Both the position numbers and the translations under genes were made by a program. 5,456 nucleotides of DNA from an uncultured Polymorphobacter sp. Lineage in GTDB: Bacteria > Pseudomonadota > Alphaproteobacteria > Sphingomonadales > Sphingomonadaceae. Positions 1-4,858 of this stretch are shown here, in pieces; the first letter of the stretch is position 1, and each line of letters begins with the position of its first letter. The stretch covers positions 1 to 5,456 of the forward strand of contig CALMPZ010000089.1 in the NCBI GenBank assembly GCA_937871645.1, in the 5' to 3' direction. The notes beneath the pieces are model-generated. The model was not told the DNA's origin. It did no database searches and worked only from the letters and a program-made list of their open reading frames with translations.

Positions 1-696
1 CTTGTCGATGGCCGGCCAGGCGATGGCGGGCGCGGCGGCGGGTGCGGGCTGCCCGAGGAACGCCGATAGCGGCTGCGCCTTGTAGCCCGCCTGGATTTTC
101 TTGACGTTGTCGATGTCGGCGGCATTGAACAACTGGGTGCGGAAAATGGTCAGCCCGAACTGCGTCTCGTTGTTGAACACCGCCTTGATGCCCTTGGGGG
201 TTTCGCCCTTCCAGTTCGGGCCGGCAACCATGTAGCAACCGGCGTCGCTGCCGGTGGTGCGGCTGCCGATATAGCCATAGTTGAAGCTGGTCATGTCGAT
301 CAGCTGGACGCTGTAATAGCGCTCCTTGGGCACCGCAGGGACGCAGATCACCATCGGCTCGGCGCGCAGGTCGAGCTGCAGCATAGAATAGGGCGTGTCG
401 CTATTGGGGGTGACGACGGCGGTGTCGGCGGACGTGAATACCCGCGATTCGTTGGCGAGCACATTGGGCGGCGCCTTGAACTGCGAAGATTTGGGGTTGA
501 GGCTCAAATCGTACATCGCGCCGTAGTTCATCACCAGCGGGAAGCCGTAGATCATCGCTTCCTCGGCGATCTTCGCGGTATCGACGGCGCCCGCCGTATC
601 GGCATCGCCCGGCTTCTTGCAGGCGACGGTGCCCGCACCCAGACCGATGACCAGCGCCAGCGTGATGCTGCGCCGCGACAGAAGCAAACCCGACAT
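1..696 (-). CDS. DUF1254 domain protein, predicted lipoprotein (C-terminus cut by window edge)
   Basis: The first 232 codons of a longer gene are present and stay open to base 1. The N-terminus has SRRS at residues 7-10, a hydrophobic segment at about 11-25, and GTVAC with Cys26 as a possible lipidation site. Thr at -3 is unusual for a lipobox, and the SRR could be a Tat-type signal. From about residue 44 the protein matches the DUF1254 pattern: EEAMIYGFPLVMNYGAMY, then NVLANESRVF, the TPNSDTPYS block near 96-104, and YIGSRTTGSDAGCYMVAGPNW near 142-162. Family members normally continue into DUF1214, which would lie outside the window. No reaction is established for the family. The chosen ATG has GGGAGG five bases upstream. 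It lies downstream of hslU on the same strand across a 93-base gap with its own candidate promoter, so it is probably not part of the hslVU operon. Family call is by recognition of the motifs. Confidence 0.85.
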   Translation of the reverse strand, partial: MSGLLLSRRSITLALVIGLGAGTVACKKPGDADTAGAVDTAKIAEEAMIYGFPLVMNYGAMYDLSLNPKSSQFKAPPNVLANESRVFTSADTAVVTPNSDTPYSMLQLDLRAEPMVICVPAVPKERYYSVQLIDMTSFNYGYIGSRTTGSDAGCYMVAGPNWKGETPKGIKAVFNNETQFGLTIFRTQLFNAADIDNVKKIQAGYKAQPLSAFLGQPAPAAAPAIAWPAIDK

Positions 697-724
697 GCCA
701 ACCTCCCGCAAAATGGAAGGCAGC

Positions 725-753
725 AGAATAACCCGACCCCGCACCCCAATCAA
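725..753 (-). promoter_or_regulatory. Candidate sigma-70-type promoter for the DUF1254 gene
   Basis: On the minus strand, TTGATT (748-753) is followed after exactly 17 bases by TATTCT (725-730), each matching four of six consensus positions. A start near base 718 would give a leader of about 22 nt containing the GGGAGG ribosome binding site. It is the best match in the hslU-DUF1254 gap; assignment is by eye only. Confidence 0.4.
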
Positions 754-759
754 TCGGGT

Positions 760-776
760 GCAGGGGTCACCCCTGC
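760..776 (-). other. Perfect 7-bp hairpin in the hslU-DUF1254 gap
   Basis: GCAGGGG and CCCCTGC form a perfect stem around a 3-base loop, 14 bases past the hslU stop codon. There is no T-run on either side, so it is not a canonical intrinsic terminator. It could be a weak terminator or a 3'-end stabilising structure for hslVU mRNA. Confidence 0.35.
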
Positions 777-789
777 CCGCCGGAGGCCC

Positions 790-2121
790 TTAAAGTATGA
801 ACTTCGAAAGGTCGGCGTTACGCGCGATGCCACCGAGCTGCGCCTCGACGTAAGCCGCGTCGATGGTGACGGTTTCGCCGCGCCGTTCGCTGGCATCGAA
901 GCTGACGGTTTCGAGCAGTTTCTCCATCACCGTCTGCAGGCGCCGCGCACCGATGTTTTCGTCGCGTTCGTTGACTTCGAACGCGGTGCGGGCGATCGCG
1001 GTGATGCCATCGGGCGCGACGTCGAGCGTCACGCCTTCGGTGCCGAGCAGCGCGGTGTACTGGCGGATCAGCGAGGCTTCGGTGTCCGACAGGATGGCGA
1101 CGAAATCGGCTTCGGTGAGCCCCTTGAGCTCGACGCGGATCGGCAAGCGGCCCTGGAGTTCGGGGAGCAGGTCGGACGGCTTGGCGACGTGGAACGCGCC
1201 GCTGGCGATGAACAGAATGTGGTCAGTCTTTACGGGTCCGTGCTTGGTGGCGACGGTGGTGCCTTCGATCAGCGGCAGCAGGTCGCGCTGGACGCCTTCG
1301 CGCGACACACTGCCGCCGCGCACGTCGGATACGGCGATCTTGTCAATTTCATCAATGAAAACAATGCCATTAGCCTCCGCCGAGCGCAGTGCCTCGCGGG
1401 TGATTTCCTCGTTGTCGAGGCGCTTGTCGCTTTCTTCAGCCAGCAGCACGTCGAACGCCGCAGGCACGCCCATCTTGCGGCGCTTGGTGCGGCCATTGCC
1501 CATCGCTTTGCCCAACATTTCGCCGATATTGATCATTTGCGGCGCGCCGGGGATTTCGAACGGCATTTGCGGCGTATCGGCGACGTCGATCTCGATTTCC
1601 TTGGTGGCGAGATGGCCTTCGCGGAAGCGCTGGCGGAATGCGGCGCGGGTCGCCTCCGACGCGTCCTTGCCGACCAGCACGTCGAGAAGCCGGTCTTCGG
1701 CGGCAGCTTCGGCGGCTTCCTTGACGCCGGCGCGGCGGGTTTCGCGCACAAGCCGGATCGATTCCTCGACGAGGTCGCGGATGATCGAATCGACGTCGCG
1801 ACCGACATAGCCGACCTCGGTGAACTTGGTGGCTTCGATCTTGAGGAACGGCGCCTGTGCCAACTTCGCCAGCCGGCGGCTGATTTCGGTCTTGCCGCAA
1901 CCCGTCGGCCCGATCATCAGGATGTTCTTCGGCGTCACCTCGTCGCGCAGGTCGTCGCCGAGGCGCTGGCGGCGCCAGCGGTTGCGCAGCGCGACGGCGA
2001 CGGCGCGCTTGGCGTCGCGTTGCCCGATGATGTGGCGGTCGAGCGCCGCGACCACCGCAGTCGGGGTCAGCGCGTCGGCGGCTTCGGGATCGGGGCTATC
2101 AATCTTCATGGTCACGTTCAT
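790..2121 (-). CDS. hslU: HslU, ATPase subunit of the HslVU (ClpYQ) protease
   Basis: This 443-residue AAA+ unfoldase caps the HslV peptidase in the cytoplasm, unfolding substrates with ATP and threading them into HslV. Visible landmarks are Walker A GPTGCGKT at 71-78, the pore-loop motif GYVGRD at 104-109, and an intermediate domain at about 110-243. Walker B IVFIDEID is at 253-260, sensor-1 region FIASGAFH at 304-311, the arginine-finger region [12 protein letters not shown] at 321-332, and sensor-2 GARRLQ at 391-396. The tail DLSKFIL, which docks into HslV pockets to activate it, is intact. Length is normal for the family. The start overlaps the hslV stop as ATGA, implying translational coupling. 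A second ATG three codons later has no better ribosome binding site. All key motifs are present. Confidence 0.98.
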   Translation of the reverse strand: MNVTMKIDSPDPEAADALTPTAVVAALDRHIIGQRDAKRAVAVALRNRWRRQRLGDDLRDEVTPKNILMIGPTGCGKTEISRRLAKLAQAPFLKIEATKFTEVGYVGRDVDSIIRDLVEESIRLVRETRRAGVKEAAEAAAEDRLLDVLVGKDASEATRAAFRQRFREGHLATKEIEIDVADTPQMPFEIPGAPQMINIGEMLGKAMGNGRTKRRKMGVPAAFDVLLAEESDKRLDNEEITREALRSAEANGIVFIDEIDKIAVSDVRGGSVSREGVQRDLLPLIEGTTVATKHGPVKTDHILFIASGAFHVAKPSDLLPELQGRLPIRVELKGLTEADFVAILSDTEASLIRQYTALLGTEGVTLDVAPDGITAIARTAFEVNERDENIGARRLQTVMEKLLETVSFDASERRGETVTIDAAYVEAQLGGIARNADLSKFIL

Positions 2122-2660
2122 GCGATGCTTTCAACGGTGAGGTTGCCATTGGTGTAGACGCAAATGTCGGCGGCAATCGCCATGGCGCGGCGCGAAATCG
2201 CTTCGGCATCATGGTCGCTGTCGGCGAGCGCGCGGGCGGCGGCGAGCGCGTAATTGCCGCCCGAACCGATCGCGGCGATGCCGTCGGTGGGCTCCAATAC
2301 ATCGCCGGTGCCGGTCAGGATCAGCGTCACGTCCTTGTCGGCGACGATCATCATCGCCTCCAGACGGCGCAGATAGCGGTCGGTGCGCCAGTCTTTCGCC
2401 AGTTCGACCGCGGCGCGGGTGAGCTGGCCGGGGAAGCGTTCGAGCTTGGCCTCGAGCCGTTCGAACAGCGTGAAGGCGTCGGCGGTGGCACCGGCAAAGC
2501 CGCCGATGACGCTGCCGTCACCGAGGCGCCGGACCTTGCGGGCGTTGGCCTTCATCACGGTCTGGCCCATCGTCACCTGGCCGTCGCCGGCGATGGTGAC
2601 ATGGCCGTTCTTGCGCACCGAAACGATTGTCGTGCCATGCCAGTCGGGGAAATCGGACAT
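2118..2660 (-). CDS. hslV: HslV, threonine peptidase subunit of the HslVU protease
   Basis: This 180-residue proteasome-beta-like peptidase forms the double-hexamer core degraded into by HslU. The sequence HGTT at 8-11 places the catalytic N-terminal Thr at residue 10, exposed by removing a nine-residue propeptide. With Thr10 as mature residue 1, Asp26 in GDG (mature 17), Lys42 in NARKV (mature 33) and Ser133 in GSGG (mature 124) fall at the expected active-site positions. E. coli HslV begins almost directly at the Thr; a short HG-ending propeptide is usual in alphaproteobacteria. GAGG sits seven bases before the ATG. The gene is first in a two-gene operon with hslU, and a terminator upstream at 2734-2767 isolates it from the PEP-CTERM gene, so it needs its own promoter. 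Confidence 0.98.
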   Translation of the reverse strand: MSDFPDWHGTTIVSVRKNGHVTIAGDGQVTMGQTVMKANARKVRRLGDGSVIGGFAGATADAFTLFERLEAKLERFPGQLTRAAVELAKDWRTDRYLRRLEAMMIVADKDVTLILTGTGDVLEPTDGIAAIGSGGNYALAAARALADSDHDAEAISRRAMAIAADICVYTNGNLTVESIA

Positions 2661-2689
2661 AAGGGAGCCTCGCGGGGGTGATGACCTGT

Positions 2690-2717
2690 ATGTAGGATTC
2701 CGATTGGCGAGTTGAAG
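2690..2717 (-). promoter_or_regulatory. Candidate promoter for hslVU, possibly heat-shock (RpoH) type
   Basis: Only about 70 bases lie between the upstream terminator and the hslV start, so the promoter should be here. On the minus strand CTTCAA (2712-2717) is followed by 15 bases and CCTACAT (2690-2696). The first differs by one base from the heat-shock CTTGAA -35; the second resembles the CYTATNT form of the alphaproteobacterial -10. The predicted RNA start near 2684 gives a leader of about 24 nt. hslVU is a classical heat-shock operon, which makes the reading plausible, but the match is imperfect. Confidence 0.35.
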
Positions 2718-2733
2718 GGGTCAGCGCGCACAC

Positions 2734-2767
2734 AAAAACGGCCGACGCATCGCTGCACCGGCCGTTT
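2734..2767 (-). terminator. Intrinsic terminator after the first PEP-CTERM gene
   Basis: Perfect 9-bp stem (AAACGGCCG at 2736-2744 with CGGCCGTTT at 2759-2767), 14-base loop, then TTTTT on the minus strand (2738-2734). It begins 21 bases after the stop codon at 2789. There is no comparable T-run in the plus direction. Confidence 0.85.
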
Positions 2768-2788
2768 GCGTGTCGGTCGTATCGCGGG

Positions 2789-3376
2789 TCAGGCGGCGAG
2801 TACGGCCTTGCGACGGCGCAGCGCCGTGCCGACCATGCCGAAACCGGCGATCATCAGCGCCCAGCTCGCGGGTTCGGGAACGCCGGGGCCAGGGCCGATG
2901 CCGATGTCGGTGCCGCCCGGCGCGCTGAAAAACGCGATGTGCGACAGGCCATGCGGGTTGCGGTTGAACGGAATGTCGAGCGTCGACCAGTTGCCCGACG
3001 TTGCCGGCGCGGCAAGCTGATAGAGCACGAAATAGTTCGCTGCCTTGACCGCGATGAAGCTGACGGCATCGGGCGTTGCCCAGCTGCCGCTGGTCGAACC
3101 GGTGACGGTGCCGGCAAAGCCCGCGTCATCGGACTTGTAGAGGTAGGTCATGGCGATATCGAGCCCGGCGGCGGGATTGGTATCGTTGAACAGATTATAG
3201 ACCAGCGGCACGTCGGGCGCGGTCAGCGGCGCGACATTGCCCTGGAACAGGCAGCCGTGCGCATCGGTGACCGAAGCGCATTCGCCGGTGACGATGCTGA
3301 CGCCCGAAACGGCGAGCGCCGGGGCCGAAGAAAATGCTGCCGCAGCGGCAGCCAAAACGATAAGCGACTTGAACAC
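2789..3376 (-). CDS. PEP-CTERM (PEPxxWA type) secreted protein, 195 aa
   Basis: A Sec-type signal peptide at residues 1-22 ends in APALA. A secreted body of about 140 residues follows, with Cys33 and Cys42 as a possible disulfide and a segment SFIAVKAANYFVLYQL near 106-121. The C-terminal sorting signal comprises VPEPASWALM from 166, a hydrophobic helix to about 185, and RRRK at 187-190. Such tails are processed by an exosortase during export, usually in exopolysaccharide-producing bacteria. No exosortase gene is in the window. No enzymatic domain was recognised. The GTG at 3374-3376 is chosen because GAGAGGAAG lies four bases upstream and the signal peptide starts there. Extending in frame to ATG 3505 or 3460 would add residues without a ribosome binding site and would overlap the predicted promoter or leader. 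It is transcribed alone, ending at the 2734-2767 terminator. Confidence 0.88.
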   Translation of the reverse strand: MFKSLIVLAAAAAAFSSAPALAVSGVSIVTGECASVTDAHGCLFQGNVAPLTAPDVPLVYNLFNDTNPAAGLDIAMTYLYKSDDAGFAGTVTGSTSGSWATPDAVSFIAVKAANYFVLYQLAAPATSGNWSTLDIPFNRNPHGLSHIAFFSAPGGTDIGIGPGPGVPEPASWALMIAGFGMVGTALRRRKAVLAA

Positions 3377-3380
3377 GACA

Positions 3381-3389
3381 CTTCCTCTC
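3381..3389 (-). promoter_or_regulatory. Ribosome binding site fixing the GTG start of the first PEP-CTERM gene
   Basis: GAGAGGAAG on the minus strand ends four bases before GTG (3374-3376). It decides between this start and the longer in-frame ATG starts at 3460 and 3505, which have no such site. Confidence 0.75.
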
Positions 3390-3435
3390 AAAAAAAACGA
3401 CCACTTCAGCCGGGCTGGCGCGGTCGTGTCGACCG
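3390..3435 (-). promoter_or_regulatory. Candidate leader attenuator before the first PEP-CTERM gene
   Basis: In minus-strand RNA, ACGACC (3427-3422) can pair with GGTCGT (3402-3397), enclosing a second short stem CAGC/GCTG, and is followed by eight T (3397-3390). The ribosome binding site comes directly afterwards. The same ACGACC region can instead pair with the preceding CGGTCG (3435-3430) in a 6-bp triloop hairpin. The two structures share 3422-3426 and exclude each other, as in an antiterminator/terminator switch. The stems are short and nothing shows what would control the choice. Confidence 0.4.
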
Positions 3436-3458
3436 GACAACGCACTGCGATATTGTCC
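3435..3458 (-). repeat. Inverted repeat GGACAA-N12-TTGTCC in the same leader
   Basis: Perfect 6-bp arms at 3435-3440 and 3453-3458 with a 12-base loop, located between the predicted RNA start near 3479 and the attenuator-like hairpins. It may be the first stem-loop of the leader or a protein-binding site. Confidence 0.35.
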
Positions 3459-3488
3459 ATTCCGGCAATGACGACAGCCGCAATAGCT

Positions 3489-3504
3489 TGCAGTCGTAGT
3501 GCCA
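3489..3504 (-). promoter_or_regulatory. Sigma-54 (-24/-12) promoter for the first PEP-CTERM gene
   Basis: Minus strand TGGCACTACGACTGCA. GG at 3503-3502 and GC at 3491-3490 are separated by exactly 10 bases, and the -24 half TGGCAC is a full consensus match; the -12 half reads CTGCA instead of TTGCA. The RNA would begin near 3479, giving a leader of about 100 nt. The same TGGCA-N7-TGCAAG pattern occurs upstream of the second PEP-CTERM gene. Confidence 0.65.
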
Positions 3505-3570
3505 TATAAATTCTGAACGTCGAATTTACAATGGGAGAAGGTACTTAATGGCGCAGCGCCAGGGCCCGGA

Positions 3571-3606
3571 AAGACGGGGCCGGCGCGCTGTGCGGTCGCC
3601 GGCCCC
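3571..3606 (-). terminator. Intrinsic terminator after the second PEP-CTERM gene
   Basis: Perfect 10-bp GC-only stem, GGGGCCGGCG (3576-3585) with CGCCGGCCCC (3597-3606), 11-base loop, starting 22 bases after the stop at 3629. The tail on the minus strand is only GTCTTT, so the T-run is short, but the stem is very stable and well placed. Confidence 0.7.
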
Positions 3607-3628
3607 AGTTGTTATCAGTGGCGGACGA

Positions 3629-4264
3629 TCAGGCCGCGACTGCAATCTGGCGGCGGCGGCGGGCGTAGCCGACCATGCCGAAACCGACGACCATCAGTGC
3701 CCAGCTGGCGGGTTCGGGGACGGCGGTGGAGACGTTGTCGAACACGAAGGTTTCATCGAAATAATTGAAATCGCCGCCGTTCCACAGGTCTTCGAACCCG
3801 ACATAGGTGCCGGCGGGAACCTTGGCGTCACCGGCATAGGCGGCCGAAAACACATGGTTGACGCCGTCGGCGTTGAGCGCCTTGTCCGAATAATAGGTCT
3901 TGTTGGTGGTGATGACGTTGGTGAAGAACACCAGGCTGTCGCCGGCATTGGCACGGCCGAGCACGAGCTTGTCGCCATAGACCGACGACTTGTTGTTGAG
4001 CCCGACGATGCCGGTGGCAACGCCGTTGATCATCATGCCGAGGCTTTCGCTGTAGCTGGCAGTGGTGCCGGTGAACCAGGCGGTGATGTCGCCGGTGCGT
4101 GCCGCAGTGAACGTGTAGTTGACCGGGTTTTCGGTGCCGCGGCTCGGGTATTGCGGCAGCGTCGTGACGGCCGAAGCCGAAGAGGCGACGACGCCGATGG
4201 TGGCAGCAATCGCGATGGTCGCCGCGAAGGCGAAACGCGAAATGCTGTGGCTGAGTGCGATCAT
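3629..4264 (-). CDS. PEP-CTERM (PEPxxWA type) secreted protein with a DUF4114-like region, 211 aa
   Basis: A signal peptide of about 32 residues ends in SSASA. The secreted body has GFEDLWNGGDFNYFDETFVF at 156-175, which resembles the GFEDL..GGD.DYND signature of DUF4114, an acidic and possibly calcium-binding region found in many PEP-CTERM proteins. The sorting tail starts at VPEPASWALM (182), with a hydrophobic helix and RRRR before the end. The tail is nearly the same as that of the neighbouring 195-residue protein, but the two bodies look unrelated, so this is not a recent tandem duplication. The start is ATG 4262-4264, with a strong AAAGGAG six bases upstream. In-frame codons up to 4333 are open but would read through the ribosome binding site and the predicted promoter. 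The gene has its own sigma-54-type promoter and terminator. Likely surface or matrix protein released or anchored by an exosortase; specific role unknown. Confidence 0.9.
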   Translation of the reverse strand: MIALSHSISRFAFAATIAIAATIGVVASSASAVTTLPQYPSRGTENPVNYTFTAARTGDITAWFTGTTASYSESLGMMINGVATGIVGLNNKSSVYGDKLVLGRANAGDSLVFFTNVITTNKTYYSDKALNADGVNHVFSAAYAGDAKVPAGTYVGFEDLWNGGDFNYFDETFVFDNVSTAVPEPASWALMVVGFGMVGYARRRRQIAVAA

Positions 4265-4316
4265 TTGAAACTCCTTTGTGGCGTGTAGCGGACGGGCCGC
4301 CTTATGCCGTTCCACT

Positions 4317-4332
4317 TGCACGCGGCATGCCA
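4317..4332 (-). promoter_or_regulatory. Sigma-54 (-24/-12) promoter for the second PEP-CTERM gene
   Basis: Minus strand TGGCATGCCGCGTGCA. GG at 4331-4330 and GC at 4319-4318 are exactly 10 bases apart. Against TGGCACG-N4-TTGCA it mismatches at two positions. The predicted start near 4307 gives a leader of about 43 nt carrying AAAGGAG. The element is embedded in an inverted repeat CACTTG-N12-CAAGTG (4313-4336). Confidence 0.6.
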
Positions 4333-4343
4333 AGTGCCCGGAG

Positions 4344-4353
4344 AATCATGATT
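4344..4353. repeat. 10-bp palindrome AATCATGATT
   Basis: Perfect palindrome just upstream of the -24 element of the second PEP-CTERM promoter. Possible operator half or chance in an AT-rich patch. Confidence 0.25.
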
Positions 4354-4411
4354 ATGCTGTAATTTTAAGGGCTTGATGCACTATCAGGGGCACCGACGCA
4401 GTCCCAGCGCA

Positions 4412-4477
4412 CATTGCAATTCGCAAAACGGCACGAATGTGCGTCGCAAAATGCAATGGAATTCGCAAAATGCATGG
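4412..4477. repeat. Cluster of TCGCAAAA repeats, candidate upstream activator sites
   Basis: TCGCAAAA occurs at 4421-4428, 4444-4451 and 4463-4470. The last two belong to an imperfect tandem unit TCGCAAAATGCAATGG / TCGCAAAATGCATGG with a 19-base period. The 11-mer AATTCGCAAAA recurs at 4418-4428 and 4460-4470, 42 bases apart. The cluster also holds inverted repeats CATTGCA/TGCAATG (4412-4418 and 4452-4458) and GCAC-GAAT-GTGC (4431-4442). It lies about 90-140 bp upstream of the -24 element at 4330-4331. Confidence 0.5.
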
Positions 4478-4509
4478 CCGCCGACGGGGCGTGCGGGCTG
4501 TACAGCGTC

Positions 4510-4546
4510 AAAAAATGGGCCGGTGCGCCCCCCAGCGCACCGGCCC
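4510..4546 (-). terminator. Strong intrinsic terminator with no recognised gene upstream
   Basis: Perfect 12-bp stem GGGCCGGTGCGC (4517-4528) with GCGCACCGGCCC (4535-4546), 6-base loop, then ATTTTTT on the minus strand (4516-4510). The T-run sits only on the minus-strand exit side. No convincing minus-strand gene ends before it. Confidence 0.8.
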
Positions 4547-4669
4547 TTGTCGCCAGACTATGGCGTGACGAAACTGTCGATCAGTTGACCGCGTCGGCGG
4601 CAACCAAGGTGCGCGCGCAAGCCAGGATGACAACCTCTCAAGTGTCGGCACATCGAGCGTGCACCGTTC

Positions 4670-4685
4670 TGGCAACGACCATGCA
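4670..4685 (+). promoter_or_regulatory. Third, weaker sigma-54-like element, plus strand
   Basis: TGGCAACGACCATGCA has GG (4671-4672) and GC (4683-4684) exactly 10 bases apart and fits TGGCA-N7-TGCAA, as do both PEP-CTERM promoters. It mismatches the family consensus at three positions. It points to the plus-strand gene, with an RNA start near 4697, some 155 bases before its ATG. Confidence 0.3.
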
Positions 4686-4817
4686 AATACCGTGCCGCAA
4701 ACTTATCATGGATTAACATATTGAATATATCTCATAATATTTGGATTTGGATGGCCAATTGCCATCAATGTGTAATATTTTCTGACAGATCGTTGCAGAG
4801 GGGCGCGAAATGAGGAT

Positions 4818-4846
4818 TTGACATTTAGAACCTTTTTGGTTATATA
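4818..4846 (+). promoter_or_regulatory. Sigma-70 promoter of the plus-strand gene, likely leaderless
   Basis: TTGACA (4818-4823, full consensus), a 17-base spacer, and TATATA (4841-4846). The expected start point, about seven bases after the -10, falls at or next to the A of the ATG at 4853. No ribosome binding site precedes that ATG. Confidence 0.7.
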
Positions 4847-4848
4847 AA

Positions 4849-4858
4849 TTTCATGAAA
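4849..4858. promoter_or_regulatory. 10-bp palindrome TTTCATGAAA over the start codon, possible operator
   Basis: Perfect palindrome centred on the ATG, immediately after the -10 element and covering the predicted transcription start. A DNA-binding protein here would block transcription. It may be a chance result of an AT-rich start region. Confidence 0.25.

Larger units (their letters stand above)
4373..4852. other. Intergenic region without a supported gene
   Basis: About 480 bases between the second PEP-CTERM regulatory region and the plus-strand gene. It holds the repeat cluster, a strong minus-strand terminator, a sigma-54-like element on the plus strand, and an AT-rich block at about 4700-4850 with the promoter of the rightmost gene. 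Short open frames on both strands lack ribosome binding sites and read through the hairpins. The imperfect palindrome ATGGC-CAATTG-CCAT (4751-4765) may be an operator. Confidence 0.6.

Noticed and set aside
863..2157. Long plus-strand open frames opposite hslU (863-1810, 1189-2157)
   Set aside because: They are antisense shadows of a clearly intact hslU in GC-rich DNA; the Arg/Ser- and Ala-rich translations show no domain.
2487..2503. TGGCACCGGCAAAGC on the plus strand, with GG-N10-GC spacing
   Set aside because: It lies inside hslV on the opposite strand and lacks the TGCA -12 half, so it shows that GG-N10-GC alone occurs by chance in GC-rich DNA.
3498..3531. TTGTAA-N17-TATATG as a sigma-70 promoter for the first PEP-CTERM gene
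   Set aside because: Each box matches only four of six positions and it overlaps the better-supported sigma-54 element.
3548..4288. Plus-strand frame starting ATG 3548 with GGAGAAGG upstream
   Set aside because: The ribosome-site match is attractive, but the frame is antisense to the second PEP-CTERM gene, begins inside its terminator hairpin, and has a His/Asp/Gly-rich translation without recognisable domains.
4412..4477. CRISPR-like array
   Set aside because: The repeats are 8-16 bases with unequal short spacing (23 and 19 bases) and there are no spacers or cas genes.
4414..4716. 100-codon plus-strand frame in the intergenic region
   Set aside because: No ribosome binding site, it starts in the repeat cluster and reads through the 12-bp terminator stem, and the composition is unlike a normal protein.
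4558..4719. 53-codon minus-strand frame ending just before the orphan terminator
   Set aside because: Its position is suggestive, but it has no ribosome binding site and an Arg/His/Cys-rich translation. It is kept only as part of the orphan-terminator finding.
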